Numbered from the stretch's first letter, positions 1 through 8,594 are shown. The stretch is 64,000 nucleotides of DNA from Paenibacillus xylanexedens (GCF_001908275.1 NZ_CP018620.1:3596001-3660000); one strand, 5' to 3'. The notes: generated by a model not told the origin, from the sequence alone. Numbers and translations: made by a program.

Positions 1-2
1 AC

Positions 3-578
3 AGCCAAACGCCAAGCTTGATTGTGCTCGACCTGATGATGCCACATAAGAATGGTTGGGAAGTTTGCAACGAGATTCGGCAAACTGAGGATGTGCCCAT
101 TGTAATGCTGACGGCCCGGGGGGAGGAGCAGGACCGTCTGATGGGACTGACGATGGGGGCGGATGATTATCTGACCAAACCATTCAGTCCGAGAGAACTT
201 GTTTTGCGTGTGAAGGCAATCCTGCGGAGAATGCGAACTGCGCAGGCATCACCTGTTACAACATCTGAATATACGATCAATTATGAAGGGCTTACCATTG
301 ATTTTACCAAGCGTGAAGTGCACATTAGCGGGCAGGCCATTGAATTGACCGTTACAGAGTTTGAGATGTTGTATTTGCTGGCAAGTCACCCGGGTCAGGT
401 GTTCTCCCGTAATCAGATGTTAAGCAAGATTTGGGATTTTAGCTATGAGGGAGATACAACAACGGTGACTGTACATGTTCGGAGACTACGAGAGAAGATC
501 GAACAGAATCCTTCTGATCCAAAATATATTAAAACAGTTTGGGGTATAGGCTACAAGTTTGCGGGTGGTAGTTCATGA
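3..578 (+). CDS. OmpR/PhoB-family response regulator, 5' end cut by window
   Basis: DNA-binding response regulator whose start lies before the window; the frame is open from base 3. The visible part has the phospho-acceptor Asp in LDLMMP, the conserved Thr of VMLTAR and the Lys of LTKPF, so the receiver domain lacks only its first ~45 residues. A winged-helix Trans_reg_C domain follows, with the recognition-helix pattern TVTVHVRRLREKIE and the C-terminal hairpin VWGIGYKF. The stop overlaps the start of the downstream kinase by 4 bases (ATGA), so the two are translationally coupled. The regulon is unknown; the adjacent methionine sulfoxide repair genes are the obvious candidate target (inference). 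Confidence 0.93.
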   Translation, partial: SQTPSLIVLDLMMPHKNGWEVCNEIRQTEDVPIVMLTARGEEQDRLMGLTMGADDYLTKPFSPRELVLRVKAILRRMRTAQASPVTTSEYTINYEGLTIDFTKREVHISGQAIELTVTEFEMLYLLASHPGQVFSRNQMLSKIWDFSYEGDTTTVTVHVRRLREKIEQNPSDPKYIKTVWGIGYKFAGGSS

Positions 579-1615
579 AACTTCGCACATACTTGGTGTT
601 GTCCAGTCTCACAGGCATTGGCGTATTATTAATTTGTTTGTTCATCAGTTATTCCAAAATGCTGCTTACGATTGAACAATTGTATTGGTTATCGGCTATA
701 ACGGCAGGGGTAGGCTTACTTTCGTTTATTCTTCAATATTTGCTGACTAAGCCATTAGAGAAATCAATTGCGCGTATTACACAGCAGACTATACGAATTG
801 CCGAAGGGGATTTCCATACGGAAGTCCCTCTCATCGGTACGCAGGAATTTAAGCTTCTGGCACAGCAATTTAATGAAATGAGTTCCAAGCTGAAGGAAAG
901 CTTTGATCATCTGCATCACTCAGAAACCGCGAGACGAGAGTTGATCGCCAATGTATCCCATGATTTACGGACTCCCTTGGCATCTATTCAGTCATTCGTC
1001 GAAGCGTTGGAGGATGATGTCATTAAGGATAAAGAAACCTTTCAACGTTACCTGAACACGATACGACTTGAGACGAAGCGTTTGGGAGGGCTTATTCAAG
1101 ACTTGTTTGAATTATCCAGCCTGGAAGCGCAAGGGGAGGTATTTGACCCTCAGCCTTGTCACGTCGATGAGTTGCTGCTCAGTACATTGGAGAGTTTTTC
1201 GTTTCACCTCGCCGAGAAAACGCTGAACGTTGAAATCGATTTGCCCGATAAATTACCAGCCGCGGTCATGATGCCTGCACAAATGAAGCGGGTCCTTTCC
1301 AATTTGCTGCAAAATGCCATTCAATACTCTCCTGTTGAAGGAAAAATCATTCTGGCTGCCGACGAAAAGGGGCCGTTTATACGAATTTCAGTTACGGATG
1401 AAGGGGAAGGCATTGAAGCGGAGGAGACTTCGCGTATATTTGAACGTTTTTATCGAATTGACAAATCACGCAGCAAGAGTAATGGGGGGGCCGGGCTTGG
1501 CCTTGCCATCGCTCAATCAATTGTGGAACTCCATGGTGGCGAGATCGGGGTTCAGAGTACAAAAGGAGAAGGAAGCTGCTTCTGGTTCACGCTTCCGATC
1601 TACGTCAGTCGTTAA
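575..1615 (+). CDS. HAMP-containing sensor histidine kinase
   Basis: Membrane sensor kinase partnered with the preceding regulator. Two membrane segments (about residues 7-27 and 37-58) are separated by only ~10 residues, so there is almost no extracellular sensor and the signal is probably sensed within or at the membrane. A HAMP linker (about 60-112) is followed by the H-box HDLRTPL, the N-box (NLLQNAIQYS), the G1 box (DEGEGIE), the F-box (IFERFYR) and the G2 box (GGAGLGLAI). 346 residues is normal for the family. The ligand cannot be deduced. The next gene starts ~40 bp downstream on the same strand with no obvious terminator between. Confidence 0.93.
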   Translation: MKLRTYLVLSSLTGIGVLLICLFISYSKMLLTIEQLYWLSAITAGVGLLSFILQYLLTKPLEKSIARITQQTIRIAEGDFHTEVPLIGTQEFKLLAQQFNEMSSKLKESFDHLHHSETARRELIANVSHDLRTPLASIQSFVEALEDDVIKDKETFQRYLNTIRLETKRLGGLIQDLFELSSLEAQGEVFDPQPCHVDELLLSTLESFSFHLAEKTLNVEIDLPDKLPAAVMMPAQMKRVLSNLLQNAIQYSPVEGKIILAADEKGPFIRISVTDEGEGIEAEETSRIFERFYRIDKSRSKSNGGAGLGLAIAQSIVELHGGEIGVQSTKGEGSCFWFTLPIYVSR

Positions 1616-1658
1616 CCTTGGTTAATCAAACGTAGTATTTATTCAGGTGGTGAATGAC

Positions 1659-2375
1659 TTGACCAGTGATTTGGTTTTTCTTTTCGGGGTTTTTGGTGCA
1701 GGATTGTTATCGTTTTTTGCGCCATGTATTCTGCCACTGATCCCGGTATACGTGTCTTATCTATCCGGAAGCATGGTCAACGGTACGAATCAGCAGCAGC
1801 CTGACACCCATTCGGTTCGGTTGCGGTCCACACTTGTTTTGCGGACATTTTTATTTGTTCTTGGGCTGTCCCTGGTATTTGTTTTACTCGGTTTTGGTTC
1901 CAGCATGGTTGGTAATTTGATCTCAAGTCCTGTGTTTATTGCGATCTGCGGAGCCATCGTGGTGCTTTTTGGGATTTATCAAACTGGTTTGATCCGACTA
2001 TCCTGGCTGGAACGGGAGAGAAAGCTGTCAAACGATCAAGCCAAACGGGGAGGGTATGTCGGAGCGTTCCTGTTGGGTCTGACGTTTAGTTTTGGCTGGA
2101 CGCCTTGTATCGGGCCTGTGCTGGCGGCCATTCTTGGTATCGCCGCAGGAGAAGGCTCTCCACTGTACGGCGGGTTTCTCATGTTCCTGTATACCCTTGG
2201 ATTAGCGATTCCTTTCCTGATTCTGTCCGTTTTTTCGGAATATGTTATGAAGCGGATACGTCGTTTATACAAGTACATGGGCGTCATCAAAATAACTTCC
2301 GGCTGTATTCTTATTGTCATGGGGCTATTGTTAATGACAGACCGGCTAAACAGCTTGGTGACCTGGTTTCAATAA
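1659..2375 (+). CDS. ccdA: CcdA-type thiol:disulfide transmembrane electron carrier
   Basis: Six-helix membrane protein of the CcdA/DsbD-beta family, which passes electrons from cytoplasmic thioredoxin to extracytoplasmic thiol proteins. Both conserved redox cysteines are visible, in FFAPCILPLIP near the N-terminus and GWTPCIGP in the middle. I chose TTG at 1659 because AGGTGGTG at 1645-1652 sits six bases before it; in-frame GTG codons at 1647 and 1650 are the alternatives. It is followed 18 bp later by a thioredoxin-like lipoprotein and then by msrAB, so its likely job here is to power surface methionine sulfoxide repair rather than cytochrome c maturation (inference from context). Confidence 0.9.
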   Translation: MTSDLVFLFGVFGAGLLSFFAPCILPLIPVYVSYLSGSMVNGTNQQQPDTHSVRLRSTLVLRTFLFVLGLSLVFVLLGFGSSMVGNLISSPVFIAICGAIVVLFGIYQTGLIRLSWLERERKLSNDQAKRGGYVGAFLLGLTFSFGWTPCIGPVLAAILGIAAGEGSPLYGGFLMFLYTLGLAIPFLILSVFSEYVMKRIRRLYKYMGVIKITSGCILIVMGLLLMTDRLNSLVTWFQ

Positions 2376-2393
2376 TCATTGGAGGAATTTGGT

Positions 2394-2975
2394 ATGAAGA
2401 CGGCACGGAAATGGATGGTATCTGTAATCGTATTCACTGGAGTACTATTGATCTTGAGCGCATGTGGATCACAGCAAACAGATACAAAACAAACGGGGTC
2501 ATCATCAACCCCAGCATCAACATCCGATATGAGTTCGTCAACCATGATGAACAAGGGCGAGACGGCTCCTGAATTTTCATTGCGTGATCTGAAAGGAAAC
2601 ACGGTTGGACTTTCTGATGTTCAAGGCAAGAAAGTGTATGTGAAATACTGGGCTTCCTGGTGTTCCATCTGCCTTGCGGGTTTGGAAGACCTGAACAATC
2701 TGGCTGGTCAAAACAATGATTTTCAAGTCATTACGATTGTGACGCCAGACTACAAAGGAGAGAAATCCTCCCAAGCGTTTACCAAATGGTTTGACCAACA
2801 GCCGTATGATAACATAACTGTTCTTTTGGATGAGAAAGGTGTATGGGCCAAGAAATTTGGCGTAAGAGCATATCCTAGTTCCTTTTATATTGGCTCTGAT
2901 GGTATTTTAACGAAATCGCAGCCAGGGCATGCATCCAATGAACAGATCATGGAATCATTACAAGAGATTTTGTGA
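2394..2975 (+). CDS. Thioredoxin-like (TlpA/ResA family) lipoprotein
   Basis: Membrane-anchored extracytoplasmic thiol reductase. ATG 2394 is preceded by GGAGG at 2381-2385. The signal sequence ends in the lipobox LSAC, followed by a Ser/Thr-rich linker, and the AhpC-TSA/redoxin domain starts near residue 50 (APEFSLRDL). The active site is WCSIC in YWASWCSIC, and the cis-Pro region is AYPSSFYI. Lying between ccdA and msrAB, it most plausibly relays electrons from CcdA to MsrAB, as Etrx proteins do in pneumococcus (established family knowledge applied by analogy). It ends 16 bp before msrAB and shares its transcript. Confidence 0.9.
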   Translation: MKTARKWMVSVIVFTGVLLILSACGSQQTDTKQTGSSSTPASTSDMSSSTMMNKGETAPEFSLRDLKGNTVGLSDVQGKKVYVKYWASWCSICLAGLEDLNNLAGQNNDFQVITIVTPDYKGEKSSQAFTKWFDQQPYDNITVLLDEKGVWAKKFGVRAYPSSFYIGSDGILTKSQPGHASNEQIMESLQEIL

Positions 2976-2991
2976 GAAGGGAGGAAGTGTC

Positions 2992-4080
2992 ATGAAAAGG
3001 ACGCTGCTCGGCTTGTGCCTCCTTGTTATCGCGATAGTTGTATCTGCTTGTGGAAACAGGGCTGAGAGCCATTCAGCTTCATCTTCGATATCCACTCAAC
3101 CTGTCAAGGCATCGAGTGTCTCCGAGGAAAACCTGAGTAACCTGTATTTGGCAGGAGGCTGTTTCTGGGGTGTGGAGGCATATATGGCTCTTATTCCGGG
3201 GGTTCAGGATGTGACTTCCGGTTATGCCAACGGTGAAGGAGAGAATCCAACCTATGAGGATGTTATTCGCGGGGACCAGGGGTTTGCGGAGACCGTTCAT
3301 GTAAAATATGATCCGCAACAAGTATCTTTGCAGAAATTGCTTGAATCTTATTTTCGAGTTATTGATCCTACCAGCTTGAATAAGCAGGGCAATGATCGTG
3401 GAGTTCAGTATCGGACTGGAATATATTATACGTTGCCTGAAGATGCCAAAATTATCGAGCAGGCTGTAAAGGCAGAGCAAGAAAAATATGACCAACCTAT
3501 TGTAACGGAAGTAATGCCTCTGCAGAATTATTATTTGGCGGAGGAGTACCATCAGGATTATTTGGAAAAAAATCCGAGCGGATATTGTCACATTGATATG
3601 ACTGTCCTGGATGACCTGGAGATTGGAGTTGATCCGGCTCAATATCCACGTCCAACAGATGAACAATTAAAGGAACGATTAACAGACGAACAGTATGCGG
3701 TCACGGTAAACAATGATACGGAGCATGCGTTCAGTAACGAATACTGGGATAATGAGGAGCCCGGTCTGTATGTGGATATTGCAACGGGAGAGCCGTTATT
3801 CACCAGCCGGGATAAGTACGATTCCGGTTGCGGGTGGCCGAGTTTTACAAAGCCGATTGTACCTGAGGTTGTTACCTATACAACGGATACGAGCTTTGGG
3901 ATGGAACGCACGGAGGTACGAAGCCGGGCAGGTGACATCCACCTCGGTCATGTGTTCGATGATGGTCCCGAAGATCGCGGCGGCAAACGTTACTGTATTA
4001 ACAGTTCATCGATCCGGTTTATTCCGTTAGACAAGATGGAGGAAGAACGGTACGGATACTTATTGTCTTTTGTCGAGTAG
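2992..4080 (+). CDS. msrAB: Bifunctional peptide-methionine (S)/(R)-S-oxide reductase MsrAB, lipoprotein
   Basis: Fusion of MsrA and MsrB that reduces both sulfoxide diastereomers of methionine in proteins. ATG 2992 follows the ribosome site GGGAGGAAG. The lipobox VVSAC gives membrane anchoring outside the cell. MsrA follows from about residue 45, with the catalytic Cys in GGCFWG. MsrB follows from about residue 225, with [20 protein letters not shown] and the catalytic Cys in RYCINS. One of the two usual CxxC zinc motifs is absent, so this is probably a zinc-free MsrB. It is the last gene before a terminator. A secreted MsrAB fusion with ccdA and a thioredoxin-like partner matches known extracytoplasmic repair systems. 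Confidence 0.95.
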   Translation: MKRTLLGLCLLVIAIVVSACGNRAESHSASSSISTQPVKASSVSEENLSNLYLAGGCFWGVEAYMALIPGVQDVTSGYANGEGENPTYEDVIRGDQGFAETVHVKYDPQQVSLQKLLESYFRVIDPTSLNKQGNDRGVQYRTGIYYTLPEDAKIIEQAVKAEQEKYDQPIVTEVMPLQNYYLAEEYHQDYLEKNPSGYCHIDMTVLDDLEIGVDPAQYPRPTDEQLKERLTDEQYAVTVNNDTEHAFSNEYWDNEEPGLYVDIATGEPLFTSRDKYDSGCGWPSFTKPIVPEVVTYTTDTSFGMERTEVRSRAGDIHLGHVFDDGPEDRGGKRYCINSSSIRFIPLDKMEEERYGYLLSFVE

Positions 4081-4126
4081 AGAAGGGCAGCTGACTTTAT
4101 CAAACGGTAATAAGGCCATAATTTAG

Positions 4127-4168
4127 AACGGTTGAGATCTCTCTATGAGGGATTCCGACCGTTTTTTA
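4127..4168 (+). terminator. Rho-independent terminator after msrAB
   Basis: The arms AACGGT (4127-4132) and ACCGTT (4158-4163) form an imperfectly extended stem followed directly by a run of T. It ends the ccdA-msrAB transcript. Confidence 0.75.
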
Positions 4169-4223
4169 TTCTGAGGCATCTAACAAAAACGGAGGTAGGC
4201 TTCAAAGATGGTTCCATCATTGC

Positions 4224-4250
4224 TATAATTGATAATCATTATCAATTATA
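4224..4250. promoter_or_regulatory. Fur box overlapping a -10 element
   Basis: A perfect 27-bp palindrome with 13-base arms around one central C, containing the Fur core GATAATCATTATC. The left arm begins with TATAAT at 4224, preceded 17 bp upstream by TTCAAA as a weak -35, so iron-loaded Fur would cover the promoter of the AraC gene at 4316. The match to the 19-bp Fur consensus is by eye. Confidence 0.85.
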
Positions 4251-4315
4251 GGTGGGTTTTTAGTCACAATGCCAAGGTATTGTGTGTGTTTGATCGCTTA
4301 GGAGAGGGAGTTTAT

Positions 4316-6226
4316 ATGGGAATTCAGAATGACATCAAGCTGTGGGATCAGGTACAGGTTCGCGTGCTTGATGTGCGTTTTATATCGCTCGCAACACACG
4401 AGTTCATACGCAATTATGTGTTACCAACCAGTGCATATGTGTATGTTCAAGGCAGGGGTCAGGTCTCGCTGGATGAAGAGGTATGGACGACAAACCAGTT
4501 CTTGCTGCTGCATGGGGGGAAAGGAAGACGTCTGACACTTGAAGCGACAGGGGTTACGGAGGTACATCTGATTTTGTACAAATCAACCTTGCCCTCCAAC
4601 GTGCTTGTGGAGTACCGAATGATGTTGAACCAGCGTAATCCGTTTGAAGAGTCCTGGGCGACAGTGCCGGATCATACACTTGAGTTACGTGAGCTTGTGC
4701 GGAATATACATGAATGTTGGTCAGGGCAGGAGCGAGTGGGCAAAATTCAAGTCAAAGTGTATTTTTTTCAACTGGTACAGCTTGTATTGTTACAGCGGAG
4801 TCGCATGTTTAACGAAGTTCAACAGCCTTCGCTTACCGATCAGGTTTTGCGATATATCAAAGCTCATTACCGGGAATCCATCTCACTTGATTCGCTTGCC
4901 CAGTCCTTGAGTTACAGTCCGCAATATTTATCACGCAAATTCAAGGAACAGACGGGATGTACACCGACAGAATATGTGATTCGGTTACGAATGAGTGAGG
5001 CAAGGAGTCTGCTTGCGTCCACAGAAGCTTCATTACAGGAGATTGCTGCGTATGTCGGTTATATGGACCCGTTTTATTTCAATCGTATATTCAAAAAAGA
5101 GACCGGTATCACACCGGGGCAATATCGGTTGAAGCAGCAGGAAAACTCGAAATCAGTTTCAGAAAGTACATTAAATGCAACAAATGAATCCATTGTAACA
5201 AGAGGGGATGAACGTTATCCTTTAATTGATGATGATAATCATTATCAATATGAGGGAGATGAGGAAATCAACATGTTTAACCATTTTAAATCAGCGATCA
5301 TGTCGCTTGCGCTTGTACTCACATTGAGTGCTTGTGGAACAGCCCAGCAGCGGGCAGAAACATCCGAAGTTGCGGCTGAACCCGAACAACCGGCAGTCGT
5401 GGAAACCCAAATGGTAAATACGACCTTTGGTGAGGTAGAGATTCCTGCACATCCGGAGCGAGTTGCTGCCATTGATTATCTGGGAACGGTGCTTGCTCTT
5501 GGTGTCAAACCGATTGGTGGAGGCCAATTTCTAATGAACAGTCCTTATCTGGAAGGTCACATGGATGGTCTTGAAACGATAGGGGATTCCGTTGAACAAT
5601 TGATGGAACTGGAACCTGATCTCATTATTACATTGAATCCGGACAAGGCTGCTTATGAGAAATACAGCAAGATTGCTCCAACCGTTTCGATCGCATCCAT
5701 CACATTCCCGACACTGAAAGATGAAGTAAACTATTTCGGTAAAGTCCTTGGCAAAGAAGCGGAAGCAGAGAAGTGGCTTGCTGATTTTGATGAGGAGATT
5801 GCCAAAATCAAGCAGGAGGTGCAGAGCGTTGTTCCAGCTGACGCTACATTCTCCGTTATGCAGGAATATGATCGCCAAGTCTTCATTTTTGGCAATCAGT
5901 CGGGCCGGGGAGGGCGTAACATCTACGAATTGCTTGGATTGCAAGCGCCAAAGAACATTCCATCCGAGTTGATGCAGGGCGCCTACCATGAATTCTCCAT
6001 AGAATTGCTTTCGAAGTATGCCGGAGATTACATTGTGCTGACCAGTAACTCTCAGCTAAAAGATCTTCAGGCAGATCCGATCTGGGGTTCATTGCCTGCT
6101 ATCAAAAATGGAAATGTGTACATATGGACGGAAGAACAATCCTGGTTCCGTGACCCTATCGCCTTGTTGAAACAGACACAGGATCTGGCTGAGTGGATTA
6201 TTGGACTTAATACACCGTCTAAATAA
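4316..6226 (+). CDS. AraC-family regulator in frame with a siderophore-binding lipoprotein (fused ORF)
   Basis: One open frame of 636 codons holds two proteins. Start ATG 4316 follows GGAGAGGGAG. Residues ~1-165 are an AraC-type N-terminal sensing region and ~170-275 carry two HTH motifs (SLDSLAQSLSYSPQYLSRKF; LQEIAAYVGYMDPFYFNRIF). A low-complexity linker leads into a complete lipoprotein signal sequence at codon 320 and a FecB/FhuD-like binding domain. The linker DNA contains a second Fur box and a ribosome site, which argues that the regulator was once a separate gene that lost its stop. Family knowledge: AraC plus binding-protein fusions such as Btr sense ferric siderophores in the cytosol, but those lack an internal signal sequence. 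Whether a long fusion is made is unknown. Confidence 0.75.
   Translation: MGIQNDIKLWDQVQVRVLDVRFISLATHEFIRNYVLPTSAYVYVQGRGQVSLDEEVWTTNQFLLLHGGKGRRLTLEATGVTEVHLILYKSTLPSNVLVEYRMMLNQRNPFEESWATVPDHTLELRELVRNIHECWSGQERVGKIQVKVYFFQLVQLVLLQRSRMFNEVQQPSLTDQVLRYIKAHYRESISLDSLAQSLSYSPQYLSRKFKEQTGCTPTEYVIRLRMSEARSLLASTEASLQEIAAYVGYMDPFYFNRIFKKETGITPGQYRLKQQENSKSVSESTLNATNESIVTRGDERYPLIDDDNHYQYEGDEEINMFNHFKSAIMSLALVLTLSACGTAQQRAETSEVAAEPEQPAVVETQMVNTTFGEVEIPAHPERVAAIDYLGTVLALGVKPIGGGQFLMNSPYLEGHMDGLETIGDSVEQLMELEPDLIITLNPDKAAYEKYSKIAPTVSIASITFPTLKDEVNYFGKVLGKEAEAEKWLADFDEEIAKIKQEVQSVVPADATFSVMQEYDRQVFIFGNQSGRGGRNIYELLGLQAPKNIPSELMQGAYHEFSIELLSKYAGDYIVLTSNSQLKDLQADPIWGSLPAIKNGNVYIWTEEQSWFRDPIALLKQTQDLAEWIIGLNTPSK
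5228..5246. promoter_or_regulatory. Fur box inside the AraC-SBP reading frame
   Basis: GATGATGATAATCATTATC matches the classical 19-bp Fur consensus at 18 positions and lies 27 bp before the internal start ATG 5273. It encodes Asp/Asn/His residues of the linker in the long frame. Its placement is what one expects of the operator of a separate lipoprotein gene. Confidence 0.85.
5273..6226 (+). CDS. Iron-siderophore ABC transporter substrate-binding lipoprotein (internal start)
   Basis: Independent translation product proposed from ATG 5273, preceded by GAGG (5261-5264) and a Fur box. The signal sequence ends in the lipobox TLSAC, followed by a charged linker and a periplasmic-binding-protein-2 fold typical of FhuD/FeuA: HPERVAAIDYLG, the LEPDLIIT strand and the C-terminal ENG-like KNGNVYIW. 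317 residues is normal. It would capture a ferric siderophore at the cell surface. No permease or ATPase gene adjoins, so it must use one encoded elsewhere. It is in frame with the AraC gene upstream; both products are possible. Confidence 0.8.
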   Translation: MFNHFKSAIMSLALVLTLSACGTAQQRAETSEVAAEPEQPAVVETQMVNTTFGEVEIPAHPERVAAIDYLGTVLALGVKPIGGGQFLMNSPYLEGHMDGLETIGDSVEQLMELEPDLIITLNPDKAAYEKYSKIAPTVSIASITFPTLKDEVNYFGKVLGKEAEAEKWLADFDEEIAKIKQEVQSVVPADATFSVMQEYDRQVFIFGNQSGRGGRNIYELLGLQAPKNIPSELMQGAYHEFSIELLSKYAGDYIVLTSNSQLKDLQADPIWGSLPAIKNGNVYIWTEEQSWFRDPIALLKQTQDLAEWIIGLNTPSK

Positions 6227-6236
6227 GGAACTTCAG

Positions 6237-6283
6237 AAAAACCGTGCCGCCCAGTTTGCTGAGCAGCACGGTTTTCATTTTCT
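6237..6283. terminator. Bidirectional terminator
   Basis: The arms AAAACCGTGC (6237-6246) and GCACGGTTTT (6266-6275) are perfectly complementary, with T tracts on either strand. It serves the SBP gene and the leftward-reading lipoprotein gene. Confidence 0.85.
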
Positions 6284-6364
6284 TATGTAGGACTGAACAG
6301 TAGAGGGGATTAGCTGCCTGTACGGAGATGAAATAACAGTGTGGTGTGATTACCGTATAAGAGT

Positions 6365-7036
6365 TTATTCGCTCTTTTGTTCGTTCTGAATTTCTTGCAG
6401 ATCCTCCAGTTGCAGTGTGAGGTCATTCTCGGGATTTGCACTCACAATGACTTCTGACGGTGATTGTTGCTGACCTGGCTGGTTCGACTTGGCGGCAGGT
6501 TTAATCACGTAGAGACTTTGAACGGAGTTGAGCATGCTGGCAGGGGTGTCTTCATACGTTTCCAGGAAGAGTACATAGTCTTTGGTAGGAATCAGCTTGA
6601 GGTTGTCATCATTAATAATCTCGGTGTTGCCAAGTTGTCCGCCAAGTTGCTTCACTTCAAGTTTTTCCCCGGCAGTGTAACCGCCTTTATAGGATTCAGC
6701 GACCTGAATCGTGTGGATCGTATAGATTTTGTCAAAAGAAGATGGCTCTCCGCCCGGATCGGACGCGGGGTTTAACTCGTTTTCATTGGCAGCATCGGTA
6801 ACTTGTACGATATCGTTTAAAGCTTCCACACGAGTCTCAACAACACTACCTTTCACAATGGTATTTGCTCTCTCGGACAGGTCGCCAATGCTGGCATAAC
6901 TCGGGTAATCTTCAGAAGCAATAATGGTCATGGGTGCATCGGATGGGGACGCGGTAGGTGTAACAGAAGAACATCCAACAGCAGATAAAATGAAAATGGA
7001 AGAGAGAAGCAGCGTTAATACTCGATTTTTGTTCAT
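6365..7036 (-). CDS. Lipoprotein of unknown function
   Basis: 223 residues. The lipobox SAVGC follows a hydrophobic signal, then a Ser/Thr/Pro stretch. The body begins SYASIGDLSERANTIVKGSVVE and contains a beta-rich segment with the pattern YTIHTIQVAESYKGG and VKQLGGQLG, resembling secreted Firmicute proteins of unknown role; I do not recognise a catalytic motif. The C-terminus is Gln/Glu rich. The start is supported by AAGGAGG ahead of the ATG. It lies 44 bp behind the zincin-like gene, probably in one leftward transcript, so the pair may work together at the cell surface (inference). Confidence 0.85.
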   Translation of the reverse strand: MNKNRVLTLLLSSIFILSAVGCSSVTPTASPSDAPMTIIASEDYPSYASIGDLSERANTIVKGSVVETRVEALNDIVQVTDAANENELNPASDPGGEPSSFDKIYTIHTIQVAESYKGGYTAGEKLEVKQLGGQLGNTEIINDDNLKLIPTKDYVLFLETYEDTPASMLNSVQSLYVIKPAAKSNQPGQQQSPSEVIVSANPENDLTLQLEDLQEIQNEQKSE

Positions 7037-7080
7037 GGACAGGAATCCTCCTTGGATTTTTGGGATAAGTTCGTAGCGGA

Positions 7081-7602
7081 TTAGTACTTGGATTTTACGT
7101 TATTGATATCAAAAGTTTGAGGTTGGGTCATGGAATTGCGGTTACGGGAGTAAGACATAATGGAAGGACTGCTTGTTGTTGGGTTGTCACCGAGCCAGAT
7201 GGAGTGTCCGAGTTCGTGGACAAATACGCTTTGAATGAAGTTGGATAAGTTGGTCGCGTCAGGGGTGATTGTGGATGCATTGAGTTCGATGCGGAAGCTT
7301 ACAACTTGACTGCCGGAGACGGAGGCGTAGTTGACACCATATGCTGTATTATTGAAGTTTCCTGCGGTGATGGTGTTTGGGGAGTTATTTGTTTTGGTGA
7401 ATTTAACTTTGGCACCTGCATTGTTCCAGTTGGTAAGGGATGCGTCCATGGGAGTCTGCCATGCGGCGGCGTAATTATACGTACGAATGGGGATGGTGGT
7501 GCTAGGGTAACCGTAGGTTAGAAAGGTTGCAGCATAGATAGTACTGCCAAACATCGCAATCGCTGAGAACAACATGATGCTCATCAAAAACTTCCTTTTC
7601 AT
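7081..7602 (-). CDS. Secreted zincin-like metalloprotease, matrixin/snapalysin type
   Basis: 173 residues from the ATG at 7602, chosen because GGAGG lies eight bases upstream and a clean signal peptide follows (cleavage near STIYAA). The catalytic motif is HELGHSIWLGD, with HExxH at about residue 130, and a Met-turn-like SIMSYSRN lies after it. The third metal ligand position of the HExxHxxGxxH pattern holds Asp, as in snapalysin (M7), and the usual Gly is Trp. The small catalytic domain has no propeptide that I can identify. It is first in a two-gene transcript with the lipoprotein downstream. The substrate is unknown. Confidence 0.8.
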   Translation of the reverse strand: MKRKFLMSIMLFSAIAMFGSTIYAATFLTYGYPSTTIPIRTYNYAAAWQTPMDASLTNWNNAGAKVKFTKTNNSPNTITAGNFNNTAYGVNYASVSGSQVVSFRIELNASTITPDATNLSNFIQSVFVHELGHSIWLGDNPTTSSPSIMSYSRNRNSMTQPQTFDINNVKSKY

Positions 7603-7830
7603 ACTTAAAACCTCCAATAAATGTATTTTATTCTCTATTATAGTAACAAGTAATATTGGAGTTGAAATGAGTCCGAGGTCGTTGTTTTTGTCGTGAAAAA
7701 CATGAAATATACCTTGATCAGACCCTAATGGTGTCAAAATAAGTCATTTTCTGTTCAATGTTCATGAATAATTTCCCTAAAATTACAAACAATACGTTCA
7801 ACTTCTCATAGGGAAAGGTAGTGCTTGAAC

Positions 7831-8508
7831 ATGTGCAACCGTTTTTCATTGGCAGCCGATTTAGACGATGTCAGAGATCATTTCAAGATTCAGCGAGTGA
7901 TGTATTATTACAAAAACCGATACAATATCAGCCCAACCCAGCATACGCCGATTATTTTGCATCAGGATGGTGAGCGTGTATTGGATGAGTTCCGGTGGGG
8001 GTTCATTCCATTCTGGGGTCGCGATGCCGTTAACGCAAATCTTATGACAGTGCATGAGAATCCTTCCTATTACAAACTGGTAGAGACCAAGCGCTGCGTT
8101 ATTCCCTGCAATGGATTATATTACTGGCGGCAAGAGGGCAAAAAAAGTTATGCGGTTCGTGTTGTTATGCCGGATCGTGGCCTGTTTGGGATTGCTGGGT
8201 TATATGAGGTGTGGAGAGATACACGGAAAGAGCCGCTTCGTACCTGCACGATGCTTATGACAGGCGCAAATATGGTTACACGCGAGTTTGGCAGTAAAAT
8301 GCCAGCGATCCTTTCCGAAGAAGAGATCAACACCTGGCTTGACCCGGCTAATACACGGGTGACTCAGTTGTTACCGCTATTGAAATCGTATAACAGTACA
8401 GAGATGAATCTGTATCCAGTCACCCCAATGGTCGCTAACGATGAACACGACTGTTACGAATGCGTAGAAGAGATGGATCAGAAGCTGGCTTACGTTCGGA
8501 GTTTCTGA
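7831..8508 (+). CDS. SOS response-associated peptidase (SRAP/YedK-HMCES family)
   Basis: DNA abasic-site shield protein. The start ATG 7831 gives MCNRF, placing the essential Cys at position 2, where it becomes N-terminal after Met removal and forms the covalent link with abasic single-stranded DNA; the upstream in-frame TTG at 7825 would destroy this and is rejected. Further family signatures are EFRWGFIPFW, the Asn in AVNANLMTV, the Glu of YEVW and the C-terminal LYPVTPMV followed by NDEHDC. 225 residues is normal. It is a single gene with its own terminator. No convincing LexA box is visible upstream. Confidence 0.92.
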   Translation: MCNRFSLAADLDDVRDHFKIQRVMYYYKNRYNISPTQHTPIILHQDGERVLDEFRWGFIPFWGRDAVNANLMTVHENPSYYKLVETKRCVIPCNGLYYWRQEGKKSYAVRVVMPDRGLFGIAGLYEVWRDTRKEPLRTCTMLMTGANMVTREFGSKMPAILSEEEINTWLDPANTRVTQLLPLLKSYNSTEMNLYPVTPMVANDEHDCYECVEEMDQKLAYVRSF

Positions 8509-8537
8509 GTATCTTTTGGATGATGTGAAGAAAATGA

Positions 8538-8577
8538 AGAGGGCTGAGAGTCTGGAGACACTCTGCTCTTTTTTTCC
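8538..8577 (+). terminator. Terminator after the SRAP gene
   Basis: The short stem AGAGT/ACTCT (8547-8551, 8560-8564) is flanked by further AGAG/CTCT pairing and ends in TTTTTTT. Confidence 0.6.
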
Positions 8578-8594
8578 TTTCTGAAAATGAAAAG

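Noticed and set aside
1314..1625. ORF inside the histidine kinase in another frame
   Set aside because: It overlaps the conserved ATPase boxes of the kinase and has no ribosome site or recognisable domain.
2105..2572. 155-codon ORF across ccdA and the thioredoxin lipoprotein gene
   Set aside because: It is a shadow of two well-supported genes in another frame.
7831..7850. Possible LexA box at the SRAP start (GAACATGTGC)
   Set aside because: Only half of the Bacillus-type consensus is present and it lies over the start codon.
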